DNA from: XYD12-FULL-36-8 sp964391015
GTDB taxonomy: Bacteria > Bacteroidota > Ignavibacteria > Ignavibacteriales > Ignavibacteriaceae
DNA length: 64,000 nucleotides
Direction of reading: 5' to 3'
Assembly: GCA_964391015.1 (NCBI GenBank)
Contig: CAYMKU010000006.1
Span: 51,839 to 115,838, forward strand
Made by a program: the position numbers and the translations under genes. The notes under the pieces are model-generated. The model did no database searches. It saw only the letters and a program-made list of their open reading frames with translations, and had not been told where the DNA came from. Below are positions 1-9,874 of this stretch, in pieces; position 1 is the first letter of the stretch; every line of letters begins with the position of its first letter.

Positions 1-3000
1 CTGTTCCGCTTGCAGTCATATTTGCAACTGTATTATTTGTAATTACTATAGGAGTCGTATAAGATGTGCTTGCGGTACGGATACCATGTGTTGTGGAACT
101 CCCTGCTACTTGAATACTATTAGCAGTTGATGAATGACCTACAATATTACCACTAATAGTCGCCCGGCCGCCTACAAGATTGATTCCGGTAAATGGTGAA
201 GAGCTGGTGCTCGTCATACTTATGTTTTGAATTGTATTGTCTGAAATTGTGGATGATGTTATCGTATCTATAGAAGCATAAATTCCCGCAAAAGTTACAG
301 CCCCACTGTTAGTCCAAGCTGTTCCTCCGCAATTTGAAGCGCTTCCTCCAATAAAGTTTTTATATATTGTATGTCCACCAGCACCTCCCGCAAAAATACC
401 AGGCGCTAAGTAAATTGAATACTGGGAGGATGACGGAGTTAACGAGTTATAAAAGTGATTATCAGAAATAGTCCAATTCGAGCCGTTACCGGTGCTTGTA
501 ACATAAACTCCGTAATTTGTGAAATTTGTAATTTCATTATTAAGAATAGAGTTATTGGCATTGCGGGCTGATGTATTACCAGCAGAATATATGGCGGTGT
601 AGTAAGGGGTTCCATAATCCTTGATCTTGTTGTTGTAGATTGAATCATTAGAATTACCAGATGCACCAGTTGTGCTTAATAAAACAATCGCACCGCTTGT
701 TGAACTTGTATTTTGAGATTCTAATATTAAATTCTTGATTACGTTATTTGTGGCATCGTTTTCGAGTCTGAATATCGGTATGCTGGCACTTGAATTTGTC
801 AAAGTCCAGTTACGAGATGTACCTGAAACAACGTTTGATCCATCAAAAATAATATAATCGGCGCCATTCAAGTGGAACATTGCAGTTGCCGCTGGTGTAC
901 CCGAAACAGAAGTTGTGATTGTTGCATCGGGTTTAAATGTTACAGTATTGGTTCCACTCGCACCAGTTACTTCGGTTATAACAATTGGAAATGTTTCTGT
1001 ATAAGAAGTGGATCCTAATAAGAATCGTACTGCACCACTTATGCCTCTTTCATTTAAATCAGTGACTGCAGCTTGAATTGATGGATATGTAGTTTCTGTA
1101 AACCCTTCCAAACCAGCCACAATAGTTCTCCAATCCACTTCAATTCCATTTTCACTAAATACATAGTACTCTTCATCCATCTCGATTTTTTCATATCGAA
1201 CAACAACTTTTGTCTTGGGTTCGGAATCATTACCTTCTGCAACATCAACACCGGCTAATGATCCATCACTCGCCGTATAGACCTTCTTGTTTGAAGAAAC
1301 AATATTCGTCTCAGGTTCTAAATCAGCCTGTTGAGGAGTGTCAGAATTCTCAATTGATTTATTCTTTGTCCCTAAATTTGTACTTGTCTGGTCTTTATGC
1401 GTTGATGGATTAATGGACACTTCCTCTACAACGGAAACTTCGCGCATTACCTTACGTGTACGTTTTTCTAAGACAACGTTTCTGTTGAACTTCTGGTTAA
1501 ATTCTTTCAATGGAGGAACTATAATATTATAATCTCCAGAAAGCGGAGCTCCAACAATTTTGTATTGGTTAGGTGTTGTTGGTGCCGAGCTTACAGAACT
1601 TACACTCGTTCCAACAAAACCAGATGAAGGATTAGCGCTCACGTTAACACTAACATCTTGTGCAACAACAAAGTACTGGATATAATCTCCAACAGATACG
1701 GATCCACCATTAATGATTGAATAATTAATTGTAAAATTAGTTGGAGAAGAACCTACATTTGCAGTAGTCCACTTCCAACCGTTATCGGTGCTTGTGTTAC
1801 CACCGAACACATTTGCATCAGTTGATTTCTTAAAGTAAATTCTTGGCAAATTCACCCAATCAACTCCAGTTGCATCTGTAATTGTTACAGAGGATAGCGT
1901 TCTATTCGAAGTGGAGGATGTGTTAGTTAAAGCTGCATATGTGATGTTAGGTCCAACAAAATCGCCACCGCCTTCCCAGGCACCCATTGAAGGAGTGGAA
2001 CCGCTTCTTGCTGCATTGGTTATATCGGTGGTTATGCCTGCAATTGGCACACCTGCACCAAGCACTGGTGAACCGGTTTGAGGTTGTAAGTTGGTTGAAG
2101 TATTGAATAGAGGATCAGAACCAAGAGAGTTAGAATCCTTGTTCGATGCAGTTTTCCAATCTCCAATAGTTGACCAATCAGATGTCCAAAAACCAAGGTA
2201 TCCACTTGTACCACTTGCATAGTAATCATTATAATTCATATTTAAGTTAGTAATTGCAGATCCATCATAATAAACACCATAATGTTTACCACTGCCTCCT
2301 GAGCGAGCATTATGTACAACATTATCGTACTGCCAGTAATCAGTAGCAACATCATTAATCCAGATACCATAGCTTGTTCCAGAGGTTGCAGTACCTCCAA
2401 CATATACAGAATTATAATTGATATAAACTGAATTACTCGAACTGCCAATATATTGGATGCCTGCTACACTTCCTGTCGTAGTAGGTGATATAGAAATCGA
2501 ATTGTTCTCAATCCAGCATGTCACGGGTCGGCTGGTTGAACCGGAATAATAGATTCCATTTACTGATGAGGAGGAACCGCCAGTTAAACCAGAAATTTTA
2601 TTTTTAACAATTCTAGTCCCTACCGCATTTACTAAGTAAATTCCATAAGCAGTTGTAGAACCTGCAATATTCATATATAAGTTACATGAATCAATTAACG
2701 TATTTGTTGTAGTAGATAAATAAATGCCATATTGATTAAAATCATAAACGTTGCAGTTCATGATTTTATTACCGTCATTAGCAATGTTGCCGAAGTAAAT
2801 TCCAACATAAGGTCTTCCGGCAGCATCACTGCGATCTCTAATATCACATTGCAATATGATATTATTAGTGTTATCACCTGCACCGAAATTAATTACTCCA
2901 TCAGCTGTTGAAGTAGCAGCACCTTCAATGTAGCAATTTCGAATAGTATTATTTGTCGCACCGTTTTGAATTCTGAATGTCGGATCTGAGGTATTAATAT

Positions 3001-5950
3001 TTCTAAACCTTAGGTATCTACCTATACCACCGAAACGACCATCAAAACTCACTCTATCTGCTCCATTTAAAATTATCATTGTCGTTGCAACATCACCTGA
3101 GAGTACCCTTTCAGTAGTTCCATCGGGTTTAATTGTGATAGTATAAGTTCCACCGCCATCATCATTTGTTTGATTAAGCGCAACCAAACCAGGTTCGGTT
3201 ATATTGCTTACAATTGTAATAGTAATATTCCCAGCTACCGCTCCATTGTTTATTGCCCTGAAGATTCCGGTTGTATCAGTTAAAGTAGTATAAGTTTGTC
3301 CACTTCCGACATTATAATTACCACTGAAACCGTTTACAATTACATAATAGTTAGGCGAAGATGGAGGAGTTGATGCAGCAGGCGGATCATATGTAAAACC
3401 GCTTGCACCAGAAGGCGATGAACCTATATTTGGCGTACCAGCTGTATCCCTTGCAACAAGGTAATAATAAACTGTATCACCAAGTGTTACCCCCGATCCA
3501 AAAGAATATTGGTATTGGTTACTTCCTAAATATGAAGGAGATACCGAACTGTAGGAACCGCTGTAATTTATTTGCCAATAAAGTCTCGGCATACCAGCAC
3601 CAGAGGTCGGAACACCGGTTCCATCTGTTATTGTGGCGACTAATGTTCGCGCTGTAGTTAAACTAGTATTTAACAATTGATCGTATGCAAAGGTTGGCGG
3701 AGTTAAATCCGCTCCAATTCCGTCAAATTCATCTGCTCCAACATCTGGAGATGCTCCATTTCTTACGTTACCATCATAGTCATCAGAAATAGCTAATGGT
3801 GATGTAACTGGGGCACCACCTGATTCCACTTGAGTTGCAAAGGTAGTATCTATGTGCAAATTGTAGGGTGGAGTTGATGCATTTTTAAACGGTGGATTTT
3901 CAGAAAAAGATGCACCGTCTACTGGATTCATGCGTGTCTTAAAATCCGTGATAGTCGAATCACCATTGGTACCATCAAAGAAGATTGATTTTGCAGATAA
4001 CCCTCCATCGACATAATAGTCGTTATTATTTGATGAACCCGAAGTATAGTTTGTATATGTTGTCCCACCTTTCCTAAATGCAACCGTTCTTGCAGCCAAA
4101 GTTCCATTCCCCGAATTGGAAGAATTAACTACAATATTATTCCTAAAATCGAGGGTTGTGGGCGTCGTATTTCCCGCATAAATTCCCGAACTTCCGAATG
4201 TTGTACTTGAGTTATTTTTTTCACTCAGATATATCGTATTGTAATAAAGTCCCACATAAGTTCCTCCTGTAACATGCATTCCTGAAAAAGACGTTGAGTT
4301 GGTTGAATTTGGAGCTTTTAGATCTGAAACAAAATTGTTGTAAACATAATTTGCTGTCCCAGTTGTAATATAAAAACCATAAAGGGTTTGGGTTGCATTA
4401 TTCCCAGTTAGATTATACACGCGGTTTTTATAACAATTAGTTGTTCCTGTACCTGCATCATAAATTCCATAAAAAAGTGAACCAGATGTAGTTAGATTGT
4501 AAACATTATTATTGTAAACACTTGGCGTTGTCCCTGAGAAATATATTCCATAGATTGTACCGCCCGCAGAAAAACCGTAAACATTGTTATCATTAATTTG
4601 GTTAGTTCCTGAACTTGCCATATACATACCGTATGTACTTCCGGTTCCGCCGGTAAAATTTGAAATGACATTGTTGTTTGCAACTCTGTTTTGTGCTACT
4701 GCCGTGCTCGAATATAATCCATAAAGGGATGATGTACCAGAAACGCTAATGTCGGAAAAAGTATTATTTGTTAATGTTTCTGTCCCACCTGTTGGTCCAC
4801 CACCACTATTGTAATAACAATAAAAACTTCCGCTTGCACCTGTTCTTGTAATTGTTCCGGTTGTCGAGTTACCCGAAACTGTTACTGAATTTGTCGCACT
4901 GCTGGCATAGATTAAATAAACAGTCCCTGTTGATGATATTGTTCCAGCACCAAATTTATTATTGTTAAACGTGTTTGAGGTTATATCATTGCTATTATAT
5001 ATGTAATATGTGGAAGAAGATGCAGAGCTGTTGGCTAAGGTAAACTCGTTATCATTACCAACCACATTGCCTTTTACAGTTGAGTAAAAAATGCCGTATA
5101 AAGTTGATCCATGAGAGGAACCCCCGCCGCCTGCATTGTTGATATTGTTGAAACTAACTGAAGGATCTACTACATATATAAAATAAACACCGTAAGTCGT
5201 GGTAGCAGAACCACCACCAAAATTTTGTATTAAGTTTCCCGCACTTGCTTGACCAATAACAAATAAGCTGTCATAAAAATTAGATGCACTAGATCCTCGA
5301 CAATAGATTCCAGCATGAACATTTTGAATTGTATTAGAAATAATGGTAATATTTTTATTCCTACCAGGTTCTGATGTTACTGTTACGCCAGTTGCTGTTG
5401 TTGTTGGTCCATTGCTTATGTAAATACCCATTACTAAACCGCTGGTACCTTTAGTCATTGTAATCACACAATTCTTTATAGTCACGTTTTGGCTTCCATT
5501 AGTTGCAGTTTTGAATGTATAATAGCCAAACTCTACACCCTGATTTGATGCCGCTAAATCAATGGCATCGAATGTTATATAGTCTGTCCCATTCATCTGA
5601 ATAATGGCATCGTTGTGTGCTGCAAAGGTTGTGTTTGAGATTGTGCCTCCGTCGGTTCTAGTAATTTTTGGATTAGCACCTCCACCACTTTTTTGAAAAG
5701 TAATAGTGTTTGAAGATGTGCCTGTTGCTGTAATTGTTATAGGCGCTGTAATGCTTTCAGTGTATCCAGCAGCTACATTAAATATGACACTGCCTGAGAT
5801 TCCAACAGCATTTAGAGAATCTACTGTGCCTTTGATGGTTGCAAAAGCAGTACCTGGAGTACCGGGAATTGAATAGCTGCCTCCACTTATTTGTGCTAGA
5901 CTTATTCCCGCAGTAAAGAAGAAAAGAAAAAGTACCAAAAGCTTTTTCAT
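1..5950 (-). CDS. Giant secreted right-handed beta-helix protein (N-terminal ~1,983 residues, gene continues past left edge)
   Basis: The reading frame is open from the ATG at 5950 (preceded by AAAGGAG) to the window edge, so the C-terminus, where a T9SS sorting domain would be expected, is not seen. A signal peptide (MKKLLVLFLFFF...SLAQ) is followed by Asn/Ser/Thr/Gly-rich sequence with recurring N-N-x-I/V and YGIY phrases typical of parallel beta-helix repeats. I see three modules, each opening with a similar ~90-residue segment that ends in LNGADYIxFDG or a variant (about residues 22-125, 880-990 and 1592-1680). Ig/Fn3-like segments with PPTFAYD/GPNITYA starts separate them (about 744-869 and 1334-1461). 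A charged linker at about 1474-1590 is unlike the rest. Likely an extracellular or outer-surface adhesin or stalk-type protein; the function is inferred from architecture only. Confidence 0.85.
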   Translation of the reverse strand, partial: MKKLLVLFLFFFTAGISLAQISGGSYSIPGTPGTAFATIKGTVDSLNAVGISGSVIFNVAAGYTESITAPITITATGTSSNTITFQKSGGGANPKITRTDGGTISNTTFAAHNDAIIQMNGTDYITFDAIDLAASNQGVEFGYYTFKTATNGSQNVTIKNCVITMTKGTSGLVMGIYISNGPTTTATGVTVTSEPGRNKNITIISNTIQNVHAGIYCRGSSASNFYDSLFVIGQASAGNLIQNFGGGSATTTYGVYFIYVVDPSVSFNNINNAGGGGSSHGSTLYGIFYSTVKGNVVGNDNEFTLANSSASSSTYYIYNSNDITSNTFNNNKFGAGTISSTGTVYLIYASSATNSVTVSGNSTTGTITRTGASGSFYCYYNSGGGPTGGTETLTNNTFSDISVSGTSSLYGLYSSTAVAQNRVANNNVISNFTGGTGSTYGMYMASSGTNQINDNNVYGFSAGGTIYGIYFSGTTPSVYNNNVYNLTTSGSLFYGIYDAGTGTTNCYKNRVYNLTGNNATQTLYGFYITTGTANYVYNNFVSDLKAPNSTNSTSFSGMHVTGGTYVGLYYNTIYLSEKNNSSTTFGSSGIYAGNTTPTTLDFRNNIVVNSSNSGNGTLAARTVAFRKGGTTYTNYTSGSSNNNDYYVDGGLSAKSIFFDGTNGDSTITDFKTRMNPVDGASFSENPPFKNASTPPYNLHIDTTFATQVESGGAPVTSPLAISDDYDGNVRNGASPDVGADEFDGIGADLTPPTFAYDQLLNTSLTTARTLVATITDGTGVPTSGAGMPRLYWQINYSGSYSSVSPSYLGSNQYQYSFGSGVTLGDTVYYYLVARDTAGTPNIGSSPSGASGFTYDPPAASTPPSSPNYYVIVNGFSGNYNVGSGQTYTTLTDTTGIFRAINNGAVAGNITITIVSNITEPGLVALNQTNDDGGGTYTITIKPDGTTERVLSGDVATTMIILNGADRVSFDGRFGGIGRYLRFRNINTSDPTFRIQNGATNNTIRNCYIEGAATSTADGVINFGAGDNTNNIILQCDIRDRSDAAGRPYVGIYFGNIANDGNKIMNCNVYDFNQYGIYLSTTTNTLIDSCNLYMNIAGSTTAYGIYLVNAVGTRIVKNKISGLTGGSSSSVNGIYYSGSTSRPVTCWIENNSISISPTTTGSVAGIQYIGSSSNSVYINYNSVYVGGTATSGTSYGIWINDVATDYWQYDNVVHNARSGGSGKHYGVYYDGSAITNLNMNYNDYYASGTSGYLGFWTSDWSTIGDWKTASNKDSNSLGSDPLFNTSTNLQPQTGSPVLGAGVPIAGITTDITNAARSGSTPSMGAWEGGGDFVGPNITYAALTNTSSTSNRTLSSVTITDATGVDWVNLPRIYFKKSTDANVFGGNTSTDNGWKWTTANVGSSPTNFTINYSIINGGSVSVGDYIQYFVVAQDVSVNVSANPSSGFVGTSVSSVSSAPTTPNQYKIVGAPLSGDYNIIVPPLKEFNQKFNRNVVLEKRTRKVMREVSVVEEVSINPSTHKDQTSTNLGTKNKSIENSDTPQQADLEPETNIVSSNKKVYTASDGSLAGVDVAEGNDSEPKTKVVVRYEKIEMDEEYYVFSENGIEVDWRTIVAGLEGFTETTYPSIQAAVTDLNERGISGAVRFLLGSTSYTETFPIVITEVTGASGTNTVTFKPDATITTSVSGTPAATAMFHLNGADYIIFDGSNVVSGTSRNWTLTNSSASIPIFRLENDATNNVIKNLILESQNTSSTSGAIVLLSTTGASGNSNDSIYNNKIKDYGTPYYTAIYSAGNTSARNANNSILNNEITNFTNYGVYVTSTGNGSNWTISDNHFYNSLTPSSSQYSIYLAPGIFAGGAGGHTIYKNFIGGSASNCGGTAWTNSGAVTFAGIYASIDTITSSTISDNTIQNISMTSTSSSPFTGINLVGGRATISGNIVGHSSTANSIQVAGSSTTHGIRTASTSYTTPIVITNNTVANMTASGT

Positions 5951-6267
5951 AATAGAACTCCTTTTGAGTTTTTAAAAAGATATTTGTATAACTGAAATAG
6001 CGGGTAATTGTAAGAAATGTAAGAATGTAATTAGAAATGGATAACACAAATCGATTTTTCCATATTCCTTTTTTTAAGTTCATTTTTTTAGTAGTAAAAA
6101 ACATATGATGACATGCTTTGTAACTAAAAAAGGGAATATTGCACCCACCTAAAAGTTGGTAGCCCCTAGTGAACAAAGAAAAAGTGAAAATCTACCCAAG
6201 ATGATGGAATGAAATTAACTTATTTCAAGTTATCAAATGCTCGATTAAAAAACAAGTGTTGTTAGAC
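5951..6267 (-). promoter_or_regulatory. Long upstream region of the beta-helix gene with a small foldable element
   Basis: This gene-free stretch is the 5' region of the minus-strand beta-helix gene. Within 6131-6167 the minus-strand RNA can form a nested hairpin: outer AGGG/CCCT and inner CUACC/GGUGG (one wobble) closing an eight-base loop. I do not recognise it as any known riboswitch. No convincing promoter was located by eye. Confidence 0.25.
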
Positions 6268-6300
6268 AAAAAAGCCGAACATTTCCAGTTCGGCTTTTTT
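6268..6300 (-). terminator. Intrinsic terminator of the FG-GAP/T9SS gene
   Basis: A perfect inverted repeat, AAAAAAGCCGAAC and GTTCGGCTTTTTT, with a 7-base loop lies 30 bp past the stop codon at 6330. The stem ends in a T run when read on either strand, so it could also stop transcription entering from the left. Confidence 0.9.
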
Positions 6301-6329
6301 TGTTTTGTTTGTTAGATAGTGAATTTCGC

Positions 6330-8201
6330 TTATTTCGTCAAAGTCATTTTCTTGGTTTGAATAAAATTACCAGCTTCGATTCTATAAATGTATGTTCCAC
6401 TTGCGATTGAAGAAGCATCGAATTTGTAGGAATAACTTCCTGCATTCATTATTTCATTGGAAATAAGTGAAGCAATTTCCTGCCCAAGCAAATTAAATAC
6501 CTTCAAATTAACATTTGATTCTTGAGCAAGCGTGAAATTAATTACTGTGCTTGGGTTAAATGGATTTGGGTAATTTTGAGCAAGACTAAATTCATTCGGG
6601 TTCATTGTAACTTCAACAATGTCAGAATAGGAATTTCTTCCGTCATAATCCATTTGTTTCAAACGATAGCTGTATGTTCCAGTTTGAACATTATTATCAA
6701 CAAAGGAATAATTTTGAGACTGAGTTGTTGTACCTTTACCTTGTACAAATCCTATCGTAACAAAATCACTTCCAGCAGCTTTTCTTTGGATCTCAAAACC
6801 TCTGTTGTTAGTTTCGGTTGCAGTTGACCAATTTAGATCAACAAATCCATTGGTAATCGAAGCTGAAAATGATTTTAGTTCAACAGGTAATTGCCCTTCG
6901 CTATCAATGATTACAATAGGAGCTTGTTCGCCAGTACCTTCTCCGTATAACACTTCAGCCCTTGGATCACCATCAACATTAGCAACTGCAACATGCATCC
7001 ATCTTCCCGTACCTCCGATAGGTGTAATATATCCATAATCAATAACTGATGTTGCATAACTTGCAGATTGAGTGATATCACCGCCCAAATATTTTAATCT
7101 GAATATAGAAGCATTATTTGGGTTAGCATCTCTTGAACCGAACACAAAATCTAATTTGCCGTCGAGATCAATGTCACCTGCGGAACCGCCATAAAGTCTT
7201 CCACCGATTCCTGCTAATGTGCCAAAATCGCCAATAGTAGAAGAAACTAAAGTATCACCTTGTTGACGTAGTAGAAAGATCTGTCTTGCGGTGCTTCCAT
7301 TACCAGCAATAACAATTTCCTTGGTTCCATCATTATTAATGTCAACTACACAAGAAGAATTCCATGAACCACCAGGAACGAGTCCTACCTGTGCTGGTAA
7401 TGCACTCCATGAACCACTGGCGTATTTAAATGGTAACACATTTCCATTCGAAAGAAAAACATACACTACTTTATTTCCAGGAAATGCAATGTCGTAAGCT
7501 ACACTTGCAGCTGGACCACCGGAATATTCCAATGTCCATGTTTCTGTACCGCCGCCAGCATTTGGAACAGTATTTACTGAAACAACACCAAAAGCATAGT
7601 TACCGGCACGCGTGCTAAACATTAATTCCTGTTTTCCATCACCATCTGGATCGCCGACGATCCAACGGAATGGTCGTAAATTTACACCCGCAGCAGTATC
7701 AATTGCCCACTTTGCATTAGGAAGCCAATTGCCTGGATTAGCTAAATCGGGCACACCCAAGTTATTTGATCCATCACCAGGATATTCATAAACAAATATA
7801 CGAGGAGTATTAGACGGATATGGAGAATAATTGATAGGTCCCCAAACTATTTCTTTCCTTCCATCATTATCCAGATCTGCATCAATTAATGCTGGCCAGG
7901 TATTTTGCAAAACTAATCCGGGCGCGGTTGTCGCTTTCCAAACCATGTTAAACCCTGTTGCACCATCATATTCGTATTTATAAATGGTAGGGATTAATTC
8001 TTGACCGGCATCTGCCCAGTTATCATTAGGAAGATAAATTTCCCTTTTACCGTCACCGTCAAAATCATAACCAGCGATCATATTTCCAAAGCCAGCGTTT
8101 TCCGGTGCTGGAAGAGGAAGTGTTCCAACTCGAGTGAATAATTGTCCAAATGCAAATGGAGAAATGCAAAGAGCAATAAGTAAAAGATTTCTGAACTTCA
8201 T
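6330..8201 (-). CDS. FG-GAP/VCBS repeat protein exported by the type IX secretion system
   Basis: A 623-residue protein with a cleavable signal peptide (MKFRNLLLIALCISPFAFGQ). At least six calcium-binding-like FG-GAP repeats of the form D-x-D-x-D-G are visible, for example DFDGDGKREI near residue 48, DLDNDGRKEI near 110, DPDGDGKQEL near 182, DINNDGTKEI near 293 and DIDLDGKLDF near 342. These repeats build beta-propellers. An Fn3-like domain (about 430-530) with the usual LNWSTATETNNRGFEIQR phrase leads into the C-terminal T9SS type A sorting domain (NYPNPFNPSTVI ... KKMTLTK). Start is the ATG at 8201 with a strong GGAGG 7 bases upstream. It lies 27 bp downstream of the next T9SS gene, so the two are probably co-transcribed. 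The ligand is unknown. Confidence 0.92.
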   Translation of the reverse strand: MKFRNLLLIALCISPFAFGQLFTRVGTLPLPAPENAGFGNMIAGYDFDGDGKREIYLPNDNWADAGQELIPTIYKYEYDGATGFNMVWKATTAPGLVLQNTWPALIDADLDNDGRKEIVWGPINYSPYPSNTPRIFVYEYPGDGSNNLGVPDLANPGNWLPNAKWAIDTAAGVNLRPFRWIVGDPDGDGKQELMFSTRAGNYAFGVVSVNTVPNAGGGTETWTLEYSGGPAASVAYDIAFPGNKVVYVFLSNGNVLPFKYASGSWSALPAQVGLVPGGSWNSSCVVDINNDGTKEIVIAGNGSTARQIFLLRQQGDTLVSSTIGDFGTLAGIGGRLYGGSAGDIDLDGKLDFVFGSRDANPNNASIFRLKYLGGDITQSASYATSVIDYGYITPIGGTGRWMHVAVANVDGDPRAEVLYGEGTGEQAPIVIIDSEGQLPVELKSFSASITNGFVDLNWSTATETNNRGFEIQRKAAGSDFVTIGFVQGKGTTTQSQNYSFVDNNVQTGTYSYRLKQMDYDGRNSYSDIVEVTMNPNEFSLAQNYPNPFNPSTVINFTLAQESNVNLKVFNLLGQEIASLISNEIMNAGSYSYKFDASSIASGTYIYRIEAGNFIQTKKMTLTK

Positions 8202-8228
8202 AGTAACCTCCGAATTGATTTTTAGAAA

Positions 8229-9701
8229 TTATTTAATTAAAGTCATTTTTCGAGATAATTTCAAATTATTATTTGTAAGAACATAAATGTAGTTCCCTGA
8301 AGATAACTTTGTAGCGTCAAACGTCAGTTTGTAATTTCCTTTTGAAAAATCAACATTGTTAATCAGGGTCGTAACAAGTTCACCGGTAACCGAATATATG
8401 CTTAATGAAATTTGAGCATCCTGCGGCAATGAGAATTCAATTGTTGTCGATGGATTAAATGGATTCGGATAATTTTGTTCTAAGCTAAATTGATTGGGAA
8501 TTGTATTTTCGTCTTTATCAATTCCAACGATAGTTAAGGGGATTGTAGGTATTGTTCCCGAGAATTGCCACTTGTTAATTGTCCATGCATAATTTGAAAC
8601 GTCGTAGAGATTAAAGTTTTCATCATAATCAATATTGTAGCAGGAGGCATAACCAGGAACATTACCTGGAGTATAATTTGTATAACTGCCGGTGTGAGAA
8701 AAATTCCAATAGGCAATATCTATAGTATCAAGTATTACTCCTGTGTTTGGATTCAGAGCATATATTCTGCTGTATTCATATCCATCAGCGCTCAGAGAAC
8801 CAGTGATATAACTTGCTGCACATGCTACGAAAAGCACATTCTTTGAATTCATAAAGTTTAAACCCCATGGTCCAACATTTAACGGTAAACCTGATTGTGG
8901 AATCGGTGCATCAGTTAAAGTAAAGTTGAAGCCGTTGTACAATGTGTAACCTGTAGTGGGGCTACCTGTATAACAATAAATTTTATCTTTACCATAGATT
9001 GAAGCATACAATACTGTACCTGCTGCATTTACGGTGACACCACGAACTTCACCTGCTTGCGGTAAAGTTACAGTTGTTATTGGCGCTGTATTATGATCTA
9101 CACCCCATCCACTAGGATCTGCAGTAATACCTTTATAAACTAAGATTTGGCTCGGAGTAGTAGCTGTATCTTTTATTGATGAAACATAAACGTAACCGTT
9201 TCCATCAACATCAATTGCCCATAGAGAATCTTGCTCAGTAGCCATTCGGTAGTCAGTTGAGATCACTGAATCTGCAGACATTCTGAAAACAAGTATGTTG
9301 CTGGATACATCATTATTTGCAACATAAACAAATGAGTCTCTTGTCGTTTCAATATCTTCTGCATACCGCATTTCGACTTGGTCAAACCCACTTGTCCATG
9401 GTTGTCTATAGCCGGCGGGGGCATAGGGATAATTTCCCATTCTGCCATTAAGTGAATCTGCGTTGGTATAACCAACAAGATAACAAGTATTATTCGTTAA
9501 CCTCGTTACTAGAGCAACAAAAGTATTCTCCTTAATAGCACCTACTGATGGATTATTATAGCCCGTTGAATTAGGTTGATCATCTAGCGTTCTATAAAGA
9601 CAGCTCCATTGACCATTAAAAGTTTGTGAATGTGAAATAGTAGAGGGAATTAAAAAAGAGAGAGAAAAAGCGAGAACTAAAAAAGTATAGAATAATTTCA
9701 T
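8229..9701 (-). CDS. T9SS-sorted exported protein, probable beta-propeller
   Basis: A 490-residue exported protein. I chose the ATG at 9701 because GGAGG sits 6 bases upstream of it; the TTG at 9713 has the ribosome site inside the coding part. A signal peptide (MKLFYTFLVLAFSLSFLIPSTISHSQ) is followed by about 350 residues with phrases such as WAIDVDGNGYVYVSS and GVTVNAAGTVLYAS, which look like NHL/YVTN-type beta-propeller blades. The C-terminus is a type A sorting domain (NYPNPFNPSTTIEF near residue 405, ending in SRKMTLIK). No catalytic motif is evident. It is the promoter-proximal gene of the pair with the FG-GAP protein. Function is unknown; secretion and surface attachment by the type IX system are well supported. 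Confidence 0.88.
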   Translation of the reverse strand: MKLFYTFLVLAFSLSFLIPSTISHSQTFNGQWSCLYRTLDDQPNSTGYNNPSVGAIKENTFVALVTRLTNNTCYLVGYTNADSLNGRMGNYPYAPAGYRQPWTSGFDQVEMRYAEDIETTRDSFVYVANNDVSSNILVFRMSADSVISTDYRMATEQDSLWAIDVDGNGYVYVSSIKDTATTPSQILVYKGITADPSGWGVDHNTAPITTVTLPQAGEVRGVTVNAAGTVLYASIYGKDKIYCYTGSPTTGYTLYNGFNFTLTDAPIPQSGLPLNVGPWGLNFMNSKNVLFVACAASYITGSLSADGYEYSRIYALNPNTGVILDTIDIAYWNFSHTGSYTNYTPGNVPGYASCYNIDYDENFNLYDVSNYAWTINKWQFSGTIPTIPLTIVGIDKDENTIPNQFSLEQNYPNPFNPSTTIEFSLPQDAQISLSIYSVTGELVTTLINNVDFSKGNYKLTFDATKLSSGNYIYVLTNNNLKLSRKMTLIK

Positions 9702-9874
9702 AGTTTCCTCCAAAAGTTATTTTAATTGTTAAATCAATTTTTGAATTTTTTTTACCATTGTCAACGGTTTTAGCAAATTAAATTTTTATTGAGTTTCGTA
9801 TCACATCTAGTTGGTTATTAAACTTTATATCAGAATAATGACTTTGAATTTAAGTCGAATGATGATGTTAGTAT

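Noticed and set aside
6131..6170. TPP riboswitch suggested by ACTAGGGG on the minus strand
   Set aside because: Only the first bases agree; the conserved CTGAGA and ACCTGATCTGG parts are absent.
5778..6176. 132-codon minus-strand frame overlapping the start of the beta-helix gene
   Set aside because: It is out of frame with the signal peptide of the real gene, has no ribosome site, and its sequence resembles nothing.
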